Shown piece after piece: positions 53,169 through 61,431 of a stretch of DNA of 64,000 nucleotides. Each line of letters opens with the position of its first letter. Within the stretch, counting starts at the first letter, position 1. The translations under genes were made by a program, and so were the position numbers. Origin of the DNA: Tateyamaria omphalii (lineage in GTDB: Bacteria > Pseudomonadota > Alphaproteobacteria > Rhodobacterales > Rhodobacteraceae); assembly GCF_019802125.1 (NCBI RefSeq), contig NZ_JAHVHT010000006.1:242915-306914 (forward strand). The letters are read 5' to 3'. Below the pieces are notes generated by a model. The model saw nothing but the letters and a program-made list of their open reading frames with translations, had not been told where the DNA came from and did not search any database.

Positions 53169-55102
53169 TACCCCTTCTCTCCCAAATACCGCTTCTTCGC
53201 CTCTTCCTGCCGCCCAAAGTCGCGCACCATCGCCTCGATCGCCACTTCATCCGACTTGTCCGCATAGCGGAACTCGCTGTCGGCGTATCGGTTGATCTCC
53301 TGCACCACCATGTCGACCGTGATCGGCACGCGCAGGTCTTCGATCATCGCTTTCTTCTCGTCGTAGGTTTTGAACAGGAACAGCTCAGGGTTTTCCATCC
53401 ACTCGTCGGGCAGTTCGAAGTCCATGGCGCGGACCTTGACCGCGTCCGTGATGTTCTTGATCGCACGGCCGGTAAAGCGCTCGTCGGCCTGCTGGATCGC
53501 CTTGAGATATGTGCCCAGCTTGGCAATCGTGTCCAGCTCTCCGATGTCCGAATGCACCCGGTCAAAGACCTCCATCAGCCCCGCCTCGTGCGGGCGATTG
53601 TGGCTGTCGAAGGACGCCGCCACCGCCTTCTTGATCTCCTGGGCCGAGAACAACTCGTGCGCACCCATCGGGATGTCGTGGTTCTTGCCCATCAGCAGGG
53701 CGAGGATGTCGATGTAATCCTCGCGCGTTTGCGGCCCGTCCACGAGAAAGCGCGCCCCGGCCCGCTGGCGCAGGGCGTCGTCCACGTTCTCGGGGTAGTT
53801 CGAGAACATGCCGAAGGTACAGTTGCCGCGCACGACGGTGTTCGCGCCGGCAAAGCTCTCCATCAACACGGCGGTGATTTCGAGTTGCCCGGCGGAGGAT
53901 TGGCGGTCGCCGCGCTTGCCCGCAAGTTGGTCGATGTCGTCGATGGTGCCGAAGCCGATCACGCCGGGGTCGAGGACATTGGAGATGAACGCCTTGGCAT
54001 TCTGGCCCGACTTGCCCTGGTAGCTGTCGATGTTGTCGGTCGACAGGTTCTGGTAGCGAAAGGCATAGCCTGCGACGCTGCAATAGTCGTTGATCAGCCC
54101 CGCCATCATCTGGATCAGCGTCGTCTTGCCAGTGCCCGGCTTGCCATCGCCCATGAAGGTGAAGATGAAGCCGCCGAGTTCGGCAAAGGGGTTGAGCCGC
54201 CGGTCGAAATCATACGCCATGAGCATCTTGGCCAGCTTCATCGCCTGGTATTTGGCTATATGGTTGCCCACGACCTCGTGCGGTTTCTTGAAGGTCATGG
54301 TGAGGGTTTGAGTCTTGGCCTTGGTCGCTGGTGTGAAGCCCTGGACGGTGAAGTCGTCGGCCTCGACATGCCATGAGGCCCCGGTGAAGGGGGCGAGGCG
54401 CGGGGCGTTCTGGGCGCGCAAGGAGACCTTTTCCATCAGCGCCTCGGCAAAGGCGGTGATGGTGGCGACAAGGTGGGCGTCGTCGGGGGCGTGGGTGGCG
54501 ATGTCCTGGTCGAGTTCCCAGAGGATGCCGTGCAGGGCGGTCTGGCCGTTGTCAGTGAGGATTTCCTCGACCTCGCCCACCTCTGCCGTGACTTCGGTCT
54601 GATGGGCCGAGAGCAGGTAGGCAGTGGCGTTGCCGAAGACGTAGAGGGTGATGAGCGCCTCGGCGGCGAGCAGTTCGGCAAACTCGGTCTTGCGGGCGGC
54701 GGGCAAGGCACCCTCGAGGTTGGCGCGTTTCAGATCGCCGAGGCCGGAGACGGAGGCGTAATTTTCGGCCACCGCCAGCGCGATGGAAATGGCCCGGCGC
54801 AGGGCGTTGAGCGCGGTGGCCTGCACGGGCGACATCAGCGCGTCGTCGTCATCGGCCCCTTCGATGGTGGCCATCAACTGCACGGCCCCGGTGGGCACGG
54901 TGCGGCGAGTGACAAGACCCGGCGTGGTGGAGCGGAAGCGGCGACGGGTGCCCACGCCGCTGGAGCGTTCCTGCTGCGGCGCTTCCTTGCCCTTGCCGAT
55001 GCGCGGCGCGTGGTCAAAGCCCTGCAACATGGACAGCGCCATGGGGTAGTGCGCCGTAATCTCGGCCTCGCGCAGTTCCATTTGATCGGCTGTTTGAGTC
55101 AT
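53168..55102 (-). CDS. AAA+ family ATPase
   Basis: 644 aa. Residues 1-300 are a helical/mixed N-terminal region of unknown fold. The C-terminal AAA+ module has Walker A GKPGTGKTT (about 320-328), Walker B VIGFGTIDDIDQ (about 381-391), sensor 1 Asn in TFGMFSNYPEN (about 435) and an arginine-finger-like DDALRQRAGARF (about 441-452). No membrane helix or protease domain. It probably remodels the operon's membrane or coiled-coil proteins; that is inference. ATG 55102 has AGAGGA upstream and overlaps the preceding stop (ATGA). Confidence 0.9.
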   Translation of the reverse strand: MTQTADQMELREAEITAHYPMALSMLQGFDHAPRIGKGKEAPQQERSSGVGTRRRFRSTTPGLVTRRTVPTGAVQLMATIEGADDDDALMSPVQATALNALRRAISIALAVAENYASVSGLGDLKRANLEGALPAARKTEFAELLAAEALITLYVFGNATAYLLSAHQTEVTAEVGEVEEILTDNGQTALHGILWELDQDIATHAPDDAHLVATITAFAEALMEKVSLRAQNAPRLAPFTGASWHVEADDFTVQGFTPATKAKTQTLTMTFKKPHEVVGNHIAKYQAMKLAKMLMAYDFDRRLNPFAELGGFIFTFMGDGKPGTGKTTLIQMMAGLINDYCSVAGYAFRYQNLSTDNIDSYQGKSGQNAKAFISNVLDPGVIGFGTIDDIDQLAGKRGDRQSSAGQLEITAVLMESFAGANTVVRGNCTFGMFSNYPENVDDALRQRAGARFLVDGPQTREDYIDILALLMGKNHDIPMGAHELFSAQEIKKAVAASFDSHNRPHEAGLMEVFDRVHSDIGELDTIAKLGTYLKAIQQADERFTGRAIKNITDAVKVRAMDFELPDEWMENPELFLFKTYDEKKAMIEDLRVPITVDMVVQEINRYADSEFRYADKSDEVAIEAMVRDFGRQEEAKKRYLGEKG

Positions 55103-55308
55103 GACTTGTCCTCTCGACGTTTCGACCAACGCGCAATTTTATCCACAACATCGGGCCCCATAAAGAAGCCTAGCAATGCCAAAAGTGGTACAAAGACCCA
55201 GGCTGCAACGATGGCAGTACCGAACAGAGCAAGCCCCATCGCGGAGCCGAAGAACCAACCGAAGAATCCCAAAAGCAGAGCAAATACAAAACGAACCTTA
55301 GTCACCAT
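55099..55308 (-). CDS. Small membrane protein of the AAA+ operon (69 aa)
   Basis: Two helices rich in Gly and Phe (VRFVFALLLGFFGWFFGSAMGLALFGTAIVAAWVFVPLLALLGFF), then MGPDVVDKIARWSKRREDKS. ATG 55308 is chosen; a TTG at 55320 is also in frame. ATGA overlap with the ATPase gene suggests a close partner of it. Confidence 0.78.
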   Translation of the reverse strand: MVTKVRFVFALLLGFFGWFFGSAMGLALFGTAIVAAWVFVPLLALLGFFMGPDVVDKIARWSKRREDKS

Positions 55309-55379
55309 CTCACCGTCCAATACTTCCCTGTTTCAAAAAAATCCCTCCCGGAGGGCCGATCTGCCATCAGACCCACCCA

Positions 55380-56489
55380 TCAGTACCGAAGCACCCGCCC
55401 CGATGGGCTGACCACGAACTTGCGGACAGAACCGAAGCCGGGTGGGTTCATCTCTTCGAGCGCCTGGAAGGCGCGTTGGGGTAGGACGATGCTGCGTTCC
55501 ATCCGTGTGGCCCCAAGGTCCGCGCCACGGCCTGAGAAGGGGTCGAGGGCGAAGACTTCGCGCTCGACGGAAGAGAACCAGCCCGAGCGTTCTTCGATCA
55601 CGCGTTCGGAGTGCAGATCTTCCTCGGTCCAGACCAGCGCCCAGTCCTGCCCTTCGGGCGCGCGGGCGGCTTTGAGGACGTCTAGGATGGGCCCCGACTG
55701 TGCGGTGAAGGCTGAGGAGTACATCGGCCCCGCGTAGAAGCGGCGCAGGCGTTTGGGGTGCAGATCATCGAAATCCTCGTCGAAACCCTTGGCGATGGTC
55801 ACGAGCTTCAGCTTGCCCAGCGATTGCGCCATCAGGTGCGCTTGTGCTTCGGGCCAGCGGCGGGGGTCTTTGGGCAGGGCTGTGCGGCCCGTGTCCTCGA
55901 CCTCCATCATGTAGATGACGGGCAGGTTCAGGTCGGTGTCATAGACGGCCCAGTGGATGCGGAAGCTGCGGCGGTCGTCGCTCAGGTTGCCGGTCCAGAC
56001 GATTTGCGGGTCGTTGCGGGGCCAGAAGAGTTGGCCCTTCTGCAAGTCTTCGTAATAGAGCCGCTGGGACAGCGCGAATTGCAGTTTCGTGGGCACCTGG
56101 CGGTCGCCGATGATGACCTCGACCATCTGCTTTTTGAGCTCATCTGCCGGGTCGATGCGGTCGAGATGGACGCCCGCCTGGATCGCGTCCGAGGCCATGG
56201 TGAGCAGTTCTTCGGCCGCCGGAAAGCCGCTGTAGCGTTTGTCGATGGCGAGGGAGCCGAAGAAACGCCCGGTATCGCGGCCCACCAGCAGGTATTTCTG
56301 GGAGAGCGCGCGGAAGGTGAAGGTCAGTTCGGCGATGTAACGGGTCAGGATCTTAACCTCGTCCCGGTTCAGATCGCCCTCGGCCTCCATCACGCCGGCA
56401 ACGCGGGCGAGGTGCCCGGTGATCGTCTCGAACTTCTTGAAGTAGCGGCGCGAGGCGAAAAGGTCGGTGAGGCCGTAACTATCAGTCAT
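55380..56489 (-). CDS. Uncharacterised 369-aa protein of the AAA+ operon
   Basis: Soluble protein without signal peptide. It has an N-terminal helical region (YGLTDLFASRRYFKKFETITGHLARVAGVMEAEGDLNRDEVKILTRYIAELTF) and a central beta-rich part with IVWTGNLSDDRRSFRIHWAVYDTDLNLPVIYMMEVEDTG. The C-terminus has LDPFSGRGADLGATRMERSIVLPQRAFQALEEMNPPGFGSVRKFVVSP. No family recognised. ATG 56489 lies 13 bases after the previous stop, but ATGs at 56516/56513 would overlap that gene. About 70 bases separate it from the next gene. Confidence 0.82.
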   Translation of the reverse strand: MTDSYGLTDLFASRRYFKKFETITGHLARVAGVMEAEGDLNRDEVKILTRYIAELTFTFRALSQKYLLVGRDTGRFFGSLAIDKRYSGFPAAEELLTMASDAIQAGVHLDRIDPADELKKQMVEVIIGDRQVPTKLQFALSQRLYYEDLQKGQLFWPRNDPQIVWTGNLSDDRRSFRIHWAVYDTDLNLPVIYMMEVEDTGRTALPKDPRRWPEAQAHLMAQSLGKLKLVTIAKGFDEDFDDLHPKRLRRFYAGPMYSSAFTAQSGPILDVLKAARAPEGQDWALVWTEEDLHSERVIEERSGWFSSVEREVFALDPFSGRGADLGATRMERSIVLPQRAFQALEEMNPPGFGSVRKFVVSPSGRVLRY

Positions 56490-56502
56490 ATGAGTAGAAG
56501 AG

Positions 56503-56856
56503 CTATTTTGCATCATGTTCGGTTGTTTTGCGGAGCGACAATTGATCCGCGATCCAATGCCCCAGTCGGCGCTCTTTTGCCTCAATCCATTTACCCCACT
56601 TCGTCGCGGCTCCGCTTGGCCCCACCAGAAGGAGCAGAAGCATTCCCACGGACGAAACAAGTGATAAGAAAACGCTAATCAGCAGAATGACGCAAACGCC
56701 AGCGACCGCGGCAAAGATTGCGACAAAAGGCAGAACTGCAAGGGCCTGCATACTGGCAATCAACAGCCCTTCACCGGTGATCCACATCCCCATTGACAAG
56801 GTAACCAGATAACAGGCGACGCAAAAGCAAAGGATGACCCGGTTACGGGCCATCAT
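56503..56856 (-). CDS. Membrane protein of the AAA+ operon (117 aa)
   Basis: Three hydrophobic stretches (VILCFCVACYLVTLSMGMWITGEGLL; ALAVLPFVAIFAAVAGVCVILLISVFLSLVSSVGMLLLLLVGP), then a basic amphipathic C-terminus (KWGKWIEAKERRLGHWIADQLSLRKTTEHD). No family recognised. ATG 56856 overlaps the stop of the coiled-coil gene. Confidence 0.8.
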   Translation of the reverse strand: MMARNRVILCFCVACYLVTLSMGMWITGEGLLIASMQALAVLPFVAIFAAVAGVCVILLISVFLSLVSSVGMLLLLLVGPSGAATKWGKWIEAKERRLGHWIADQLSLRKTTEHDAK

Positions 56857-57929
56857 CCACCATACGCATTGCTGTCGTGCTTCTCCACGATCTGTGCGAA
56901 CCGCCGCGCAAACCGCTCGTCCGCTTTCGCCTTCTGCTCCAGCACGTCGCGGGCAAAGACCATCTGGTCTTCGTGTGCTTCCAGCATGTCGGCCATGCGG
57001 GCGTTCGTTGCCGCACCGATCCCGGCCATGGCGGTTTGCGCCTCCTGGTCCGTCTTCACGCCAATCTCGTTGATGCGGTGGGCGACGTCCTGTTGCTGGG
57101 CTGTCTTCAATGATTTGGTCAGCGCATCGTAGAGCACCACGCGCTGCTTGGTGTCTGTTTGGAGCTTGTTGATCAGCACCATCTGGGTTGCGGCCTGGTT
57201 CTGCAGGCTGTCCACCCAGGTCTTGCCCTTCTCGATATAGCGCTCAAGCGTCTGGGACTTGGCCACTTTGACCTGCTCTTCCTGCACCATCTCATTGTAT
57301 TTCGAGTTCATGTCGGCCAGTTCGGTCTCAAGCGCGGTACGCTTGGCGGCGTCGGTTTCGGATGCGATCTTGTTTTCCAGCGTGATGATCTGCGGGTCCA
57401 TCGCCTGAATATCGGCTTGCAAGGCTGACAGCTCCTGCACGGTGAACTCACGCTCGTCCAGCGTTTCAGTCAGGTTGGCTTCGACCTTGGTTTTCTGCTC
57501 TTCCAGCATGGTCAACTGGCCCTGCAGCAACTGCACGATCACGTCGGATTTCGAGATCAGGTCCTGCAGCTTGTCGTCGATCGAGGCAGAGCGCACACGC
57601 TCCTGCCGCATGGATTCCGACTTGGCCTTGGCAAAGATGCCGACAAAGCTTTCCCAGCCCGTCTTGGACCGCATCTCGTCAAAATCCTTGGAGAAGGCGG
57701 CGGTGACATCGTCCAGACCCATGATCAGTTCCGCGATGTTGGAATTCATCACGTCGGTGTGGGCGTGGACATCCTCAAGCGTCGCATTCTCGATATCCAT
57801 GGAGACGTCATCGCCGGATTTCATCTTGGCCCGCGCGGCCTCGATCCGGCTGGTGAGTTCCGAGATCTTTTGTTGCGCCTCGGCCACCTGGGATTGAGAT
57901 TCTGCCACCTGGCTTGCGAAATCGGCCAT
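56853..57929 (-). CDS. Coiled-coil protein, first gene of the AAA+ operon
   Basis: 358 aa, almost wholly helical. A coiled coil covers about residues 5-35. A conserved TGWESFVGIFAKAKSESMRQERVRS block (about 90-115) follows, then further coiled coils (about 120-250). The final block is VLYDALTKSLKTAQQQDVAHRINEIGVKTDQEAQTAMAGIGAATNARMADMLEAHEDQMVFARDVLEQK. The layout loosely recalls TelA/KlaA toxic-anion-resistance proteins, but I cannot show homology. GAGGGG 8 bases before the ATG. The 119 bases upstream are gene-free and must hold the operon promoter. Confidence 0.82.
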   Translation of the reverse strand: MADFASQVAESQSQVAEAQQKISELTSRIEAARAKMKSGDDVSMDIENATLEDVHAHTDVMNSNIAELIMGLDDVTAAFSKDFDEMRSKTGWESFVGIFAKAKSESMRQERVRSASIDDKLQDLISKSDVIVQLLQGQLTMLEEQKTKVEANLTETLDEREFTVQELSALQADIQAMDPQIITLENKIASETDAAKRTALETELADMNSKYNEMVQEEQVKVAKSQTLERYIEKGKTWVDSLQNQAATQMVLINKLQTDTKQRVVLYDALTKSLKTAQQQDVAHRINEIGVKTDQEAQTAMAGIGAATNARMADMLEAHEDQMVFARDVLEQKAKADERFARRFAQIVEKHDSNAYGG

Positions 57930-58048
57930 AAAATGTCCCCTCTGTTCAATGTGTTGCGATACATATAGGCAATGTAACGCGTATTTACATCGGCGATGGC
58001 CGATATTCGCCGTAATAGTTGCAAAAAGGTTGCGGCAAGGAAAGGTGG

Positions 58049-59134
58049 TCAGATCGCGAAAAGCAGCCGGTGGCGCGTGCCGCGCGCGTTGGCATCGGCG
58101 GTCAACGTTCCGTCCAGTGCCTGTGCCACCGCATCTGTGATCTGGGTGCCAAGCCCCGAGCGGCGGACCGGTTTCTCAGCCGAAGTTCCGCAGCCGTCAT
58201 CCGCCACTTCAAGCTGGGCGGTGCCGGACCCCATATCCGTCACCGTCACCCGGATCGTGCCCGGTTTTTCATTGGGAAAGGCGTGTTTGTAGGCGTTCGT
58301 CACCCATTCATTCAGCACGATCCCGATGGAGGCCGCACGCGACGGTGTCATGCGCAGATGCGAGAGTGCCGTGTCGATCAGCACATGTTCGGGGGCCTGT
58401 TCCGTCAAAAAGTCGATGATGCGGATCAGGTAGTCGTCCAGGTCGACATGGGTTTGCACCTGCCCTGCCTGCAGCACTTCGTGCAGGCGGCCCATGGTTT
58501 CGATCCGTTGGCCCACGGCATCCAGTGCTTCGCGCGTTTCGTCCAGTTCCGACACGCGGCTCTGGAATCGGGTGAGCGAGGAGAGCATCTGGAGCGAGTT
58601 CTTGATCCGGTGATCTGCCTCGCTGTGCAGGATGGCCTGTTGTTTCAGCGTCCTGTGCAATTCGAATTGAGCCATGACCTGACCTGCCAGAACCTTGAGC
58701 ATCTTGCGCTGCACTTCGGTCAGGCGGCGGGGTCTGTGGTCCAGCACACAGAGCGTGCCCAGCGGCAGGCCATCCGTCCCTTTCAGCACGGCCCCCGCAT
58801 AGAACCGCAGGCCCGGATCATCGACGCACAGCGGATTGCCGTCCATGCGCGGGTCGGCATGGGTGTCTTCGATCTCGACCAGATCGCCTTCGAGGATGGC
58901 GTGGGAGCAGATAGAGGATTCAAGCGGTGTTTCGGGCACGTCCAGCCCCTTGACCGCCTTGAACCACTGGCGATGGTCATCCACCAAGCTGATCAGGGCA
59001 ATCGGGACGTCGCAGATATCCGCCACGACATCGACAATGCTGTCGAATGCAGGTTCGTATTCCGTGTCGAGCACATCATACGAACGCAGCGCCTCAAGAC
59101 GCGCATCCTGAAAGGGGTGACGATCAGCCAGCAT
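58049..59134 (-). CDS. GAF-domain sensor histidine kinase (HWE/HisKA_2 type)
   Basis: 361 aa. Residues 25-160 form a GAF domain (FDSIVDVVADICDVPIALISLVDDHRQWFKAVKGLDVPETPLESSICSHAI; LPLGTLCVLDHRPRRLT). The dimerisation box EADHRIKNSLQMLSSL has phospho-acceptor His175. The ATPase has the N box NEWVTNAYKHAFP and the G box GLGTQIT. Soluble. HWE/HisKA_2 kinases often feed the alphaproteobacterial general stress response. No response regulator is adjacent. The weak ribosome-binding site suggests low expression. Confidence 0.9.
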   Translation of the reverse strand: MLADRHPFQDARLEALRSYDVLDTEYEPAFDSIVDVVADICDVPIALISLVDDHRQWFKAVKGLDVPETPLESSICSHAILEGDLVEIEDTHADPRMDGNPLCVDDPGLRFYAGAVLKGTDGLPLGTLCVLDHRPRRLTEVQRKMLKVLAGQVMAQFELHRTLKQQAILHSEADHRIKNSLQMLSSLTRFQSRVSELDETREALDAVGQRIETMGRLHEVLQAGQVQTHVDLDDYLIRIIDFLTEQAPEHVLIDTALSHLRMTPSRAASIGIVLNEWVTNAYKHAFPNEKPGTIRVTVTDMGSGTAQLEVADDGCGTSAEKPVRRSGLGTQITDAVAQALDGTLTADANARGTRHRLLFAI

Positions 59135-59254
59135 GTGTGGGGTCCATCCGTTCGACCCTCACTGTAAGTGATTCTAGACACCGCAGTCCAGACGCTCATG
59201 CAAACTGAGGTTGTAGAAACAGCCCCAAACACAACCAGCTATGTCATAGATTAA

Positions 59255-60463
59255 TCACCCGATGACATTGTGCGCCGGTCCATAGGGAAAGCCCGTGATG
59301 TTCTCGTTCCCGTCTTCGGTGATCACCAGAATATCGTGTTCACGGTAGCCGCCCGCTCCGGGCTGACCCTCTGGGATCGTCAGCATCGGCTCCATCGAAA
59401 TCACCATGCCGGGCTCAAGCACCGTGTCGATGTCCTCGCGCAGTTCCAGCCCCGCCTCGCGTCCATAGTAATGCGACAACACGCCGAACGAGTGGCCGTA
59501 TCCGAAGCTGCGATACTGAAGCAGATCATGTTCGCGGAAGTAGGCGTTCACGCCCTCGGTCACCTCGGCGCAGGTGGCCCCCGGTTTTAACAATGACATG
59601 CCCAATTCGTGGGCAGCGACGTTGTGGTTCCAGTAGCTCAGGCTGACATCATCGACGGTTTCCACGAAAAGGGTCCGTTCGAGCGCCGTGTAGTAGCCCG
59701 AAATCATGGGAAAGGTGTTGAGCGACAGGATATCGCCCCGCTCCAGCACGCGGCCTGTGACCGGATTGTGAGCGCCGTCGGTGTTGATGCCGGATTGGAA
59801 CCAGACCCAGGTGTCGCGGTATTCGGCGTCGGGGAAGCGTTTGGCAATCTCCATCTCCATCGCATCGCGGCCCGCCATGGCGACGTCAATCTCGCGCACG
59901 CCTGCCTTGATCGCGTCGCGGATGGCGTAGCCGCCCACGTCGGCCACCTGTGCACCGTGGCGGATCAGGGCGATCTCGGCCTCGGATTTGTTCATGCGCT
60001 GGCGCATGGTGGTCTCGTACAGATCGACAGTGGCGACGGGTTTGAGGAAGTCCTCCATCTTGCCCTGCTGCAGCAGGGTGAGGTGGTCGGATTCGACCCC
60101 GATCACGGCCCCCTCACCCGTCACCTCGCGCACGGCGCGCCAGAAATTGTCGCGCTGCCAGTCGGTGTAGGTGATGTTGTCGCCATGGCTGCGCCGCCAG
60201 GGCTGGCCCGCGTCGATGCCTGCGCTGATGGTGACGCAAGCGTCTTCGGTCACGACGCAGGCGTAAGGGCGGCCAAAGGCGCAATAGAGAAAGCCCGAGT
60301 AGTAGGCGACGTTGTGCATTGAGGTGAGCACGGCGGCGGTGGCGCCCTGCGCCTCCATCCGATCGCGCAGTTCGGTCAGGCGGGCGTCGTATTCGGCGGC
60401 GTCGAATGGCAGTGCATCTTTGGTGCCGTTGTGGAAGCGGTAGAAATCGGGGCGAGCGGTCAT
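59255..60463 (-). CDS. Creatinase (creatine amidinohydrolase)
   Basis: 402 aa, the length of Pseudomonas creatinase. Pita-bread fold with the creatinase-specific stretches YYSGFLYCAFGRPYACVVTED, QPWRRSHGDNITYTDWQRDN, WFQSGINTDGAHNPVT (catalytic His) and GYYTALERTLF. It ends with YGHSFGVLSHYYGREAGLELREDIDTVLEPGMVISMEPM (Glu). It would convert creatine to sarcosine and urea. Other M24-like hydrolases are the alternative, but the similarity recalled to the Pseudomonas enzyme is extensive. AAGGAGG precedes ATG 60463. Confidence 0.85.
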   Translation of the reverse strand: MTARPDFYRFHNGTKDALPFDAAEYDARLTELRDRMEAQGATAAVLTSMHNVAYYSGFLYCAFGRPYACVVTEDACVTISAGIDAGQPWRRSHGDNITYTDWQRDNFWRAVREVTGEGAVIGVESDHLTLLQQGKMEDFLKPVATVDLYETTMRQRMNKSEAEIALIRHGAQVADVGGYAIRDAIKAGVREIDVAMAGRDAMEMEIAKRFPDAEYRDTWVWFQSGINTDGAHNPVTGRVLERGDILSLNTFPMISGYYTALERTLFVETVDDVSLSYWNHNVAAHELGMSLLKPGATCAEVTEGVNAYFREHDLLQYRSFGYGHSFGVLSHYYGREAGLELREDIDTVLEPGMVISMEPMLTIPEGQPGAGGYREHDILVITEDGNENITGFPYGPAHNVIG

Positions 60464-60561
60464 GCGTGACCCTCCTTTGCAGAAAGGTCCCGGCGTGCAG
60501 GACATTTTGGGCTTGGTATGCGGGCGACGCCATCGCCCGCAGCCGTCGCACATGTTGCGCG

Positions 60562-61353
60562 TCAGTTGGCCGTCGTCAAGCGCCGGATCATGTCGCTGTC
60601 TGGATCGGCCAGCGCGTCGATGACGTTGAAGTGGTGTTCGCCTTCGGTGATCACGTGATCCGCGTCCCACGCCTTGGCCAGCCACCGCGCCTGGTCCAGA
60701 AAAACAGGCCGTTCTTCGCCCCCGACCCAAACCGTCACAGGCACGGGGGGTTTGGGCTGGTGCACGGGACTTTCCGCCTGCGCCATGACCGTGTCCATGC
60801 CGAACTCGGCGTTCATCACTGTTTGCAACAGCGGTTCAAGGTCAGAGACGGGCGAGATAGGCATGACATGCGTCAGCCGTGCCATGACGGACGCTGGCAG
60901 CATCCCCGGCGCGAGCATCCGCGACACCAGATGCCCGCCCGCTGAATGCCCGGCCAGGCTGATCGGCCCCATGCTGCCATCGGCCACCGCCATCACTGCC
61001 TGCGCAATCTGCTGGGTGATCCCAGCAATGCGCACGTCCGGGCACAAGTCATAGGAAGGCATCGTCACGCTCCACCCCTGCGCCAGCGCTCCTGCCGCGA
61101 GATGCGACCAGTAGGAGCGGTCGAATTTCAGCCAGTAGCCCCCATGGACAAAGATCAGCGTACCCTTCGCCTCGCCTTCCGGCAGGAAATGATCCAACGC
61201 CATGCGCTCGGAGGGGCCATAGCTCAGCCCCAGCCGCGCCCGCGGCCCGAGGGCTTGGCGAAACGCCTCTGCCTCCTCTGCCCAGCGCGGCGGATAGGCG
61301 GCGGCCCCGTCGATATAGGCCCCGTTGGCGTAGGCATCGTCCATGTCTGGCAT
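60562..61353 (-). CDS. Alpha/beta hydrolase (kynurenine formamidase-like)
   Basis: 263 aa. The HGGYW oxyanion motif (IFVHGGYWLKFDRSYW) and the nucleophile elbow GHSAGGH are typical of the kynurenine formamidase/esterase group. The acid and His come in ISPVSDLEP and EGEHHFNVID. Substrate unknown; formamides or arylformamides are possible. GGAGG lies 7 bases before ATG 61353. About 98 bases upstream of the creatinase gene on the same strand, so they may be one operon. Divergent from the aldehyde dehydrogenase. Confidence 0.85.
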   Translation of the reverse strand: MPDMDDAYANGAYIDGAAAYPPRWAEEAEAFRQALGPRARLGLSYGPSERMALDHFLPEGEAKGTLIFVHGGYWLKFDRSYWSHLAAGALAQGWSVTMPSYDLCPDVRIAGITQQIAQAVMAVADGSMGPISLAGHSAGGHLVSRMLAPGMLPASVMARLTHVMPISPVSDLEPLLQTVMNAEFGMDTVMAQAESPVHQPKPPVPVTVWVGGEERPVFLDQARWLAKAWDADHVITEGEHHFNVIDALADPDSDMIRRLTTAN

Positions 61354-61431
61354 CACGTTCCTCCTTACTTTGGAACTGGACAAGCCTAGCCCGTGTTGTT
61401 TGACATGCAAAGGACCGCAAGAGGACGCGCC

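Noticed and set aside
57930..58048. Small dyad ATCGGC-GATG-GCCGAT as terminator of the histidine kinase gene
   Set aside because: Six-base stem without a T run; too weak to call.
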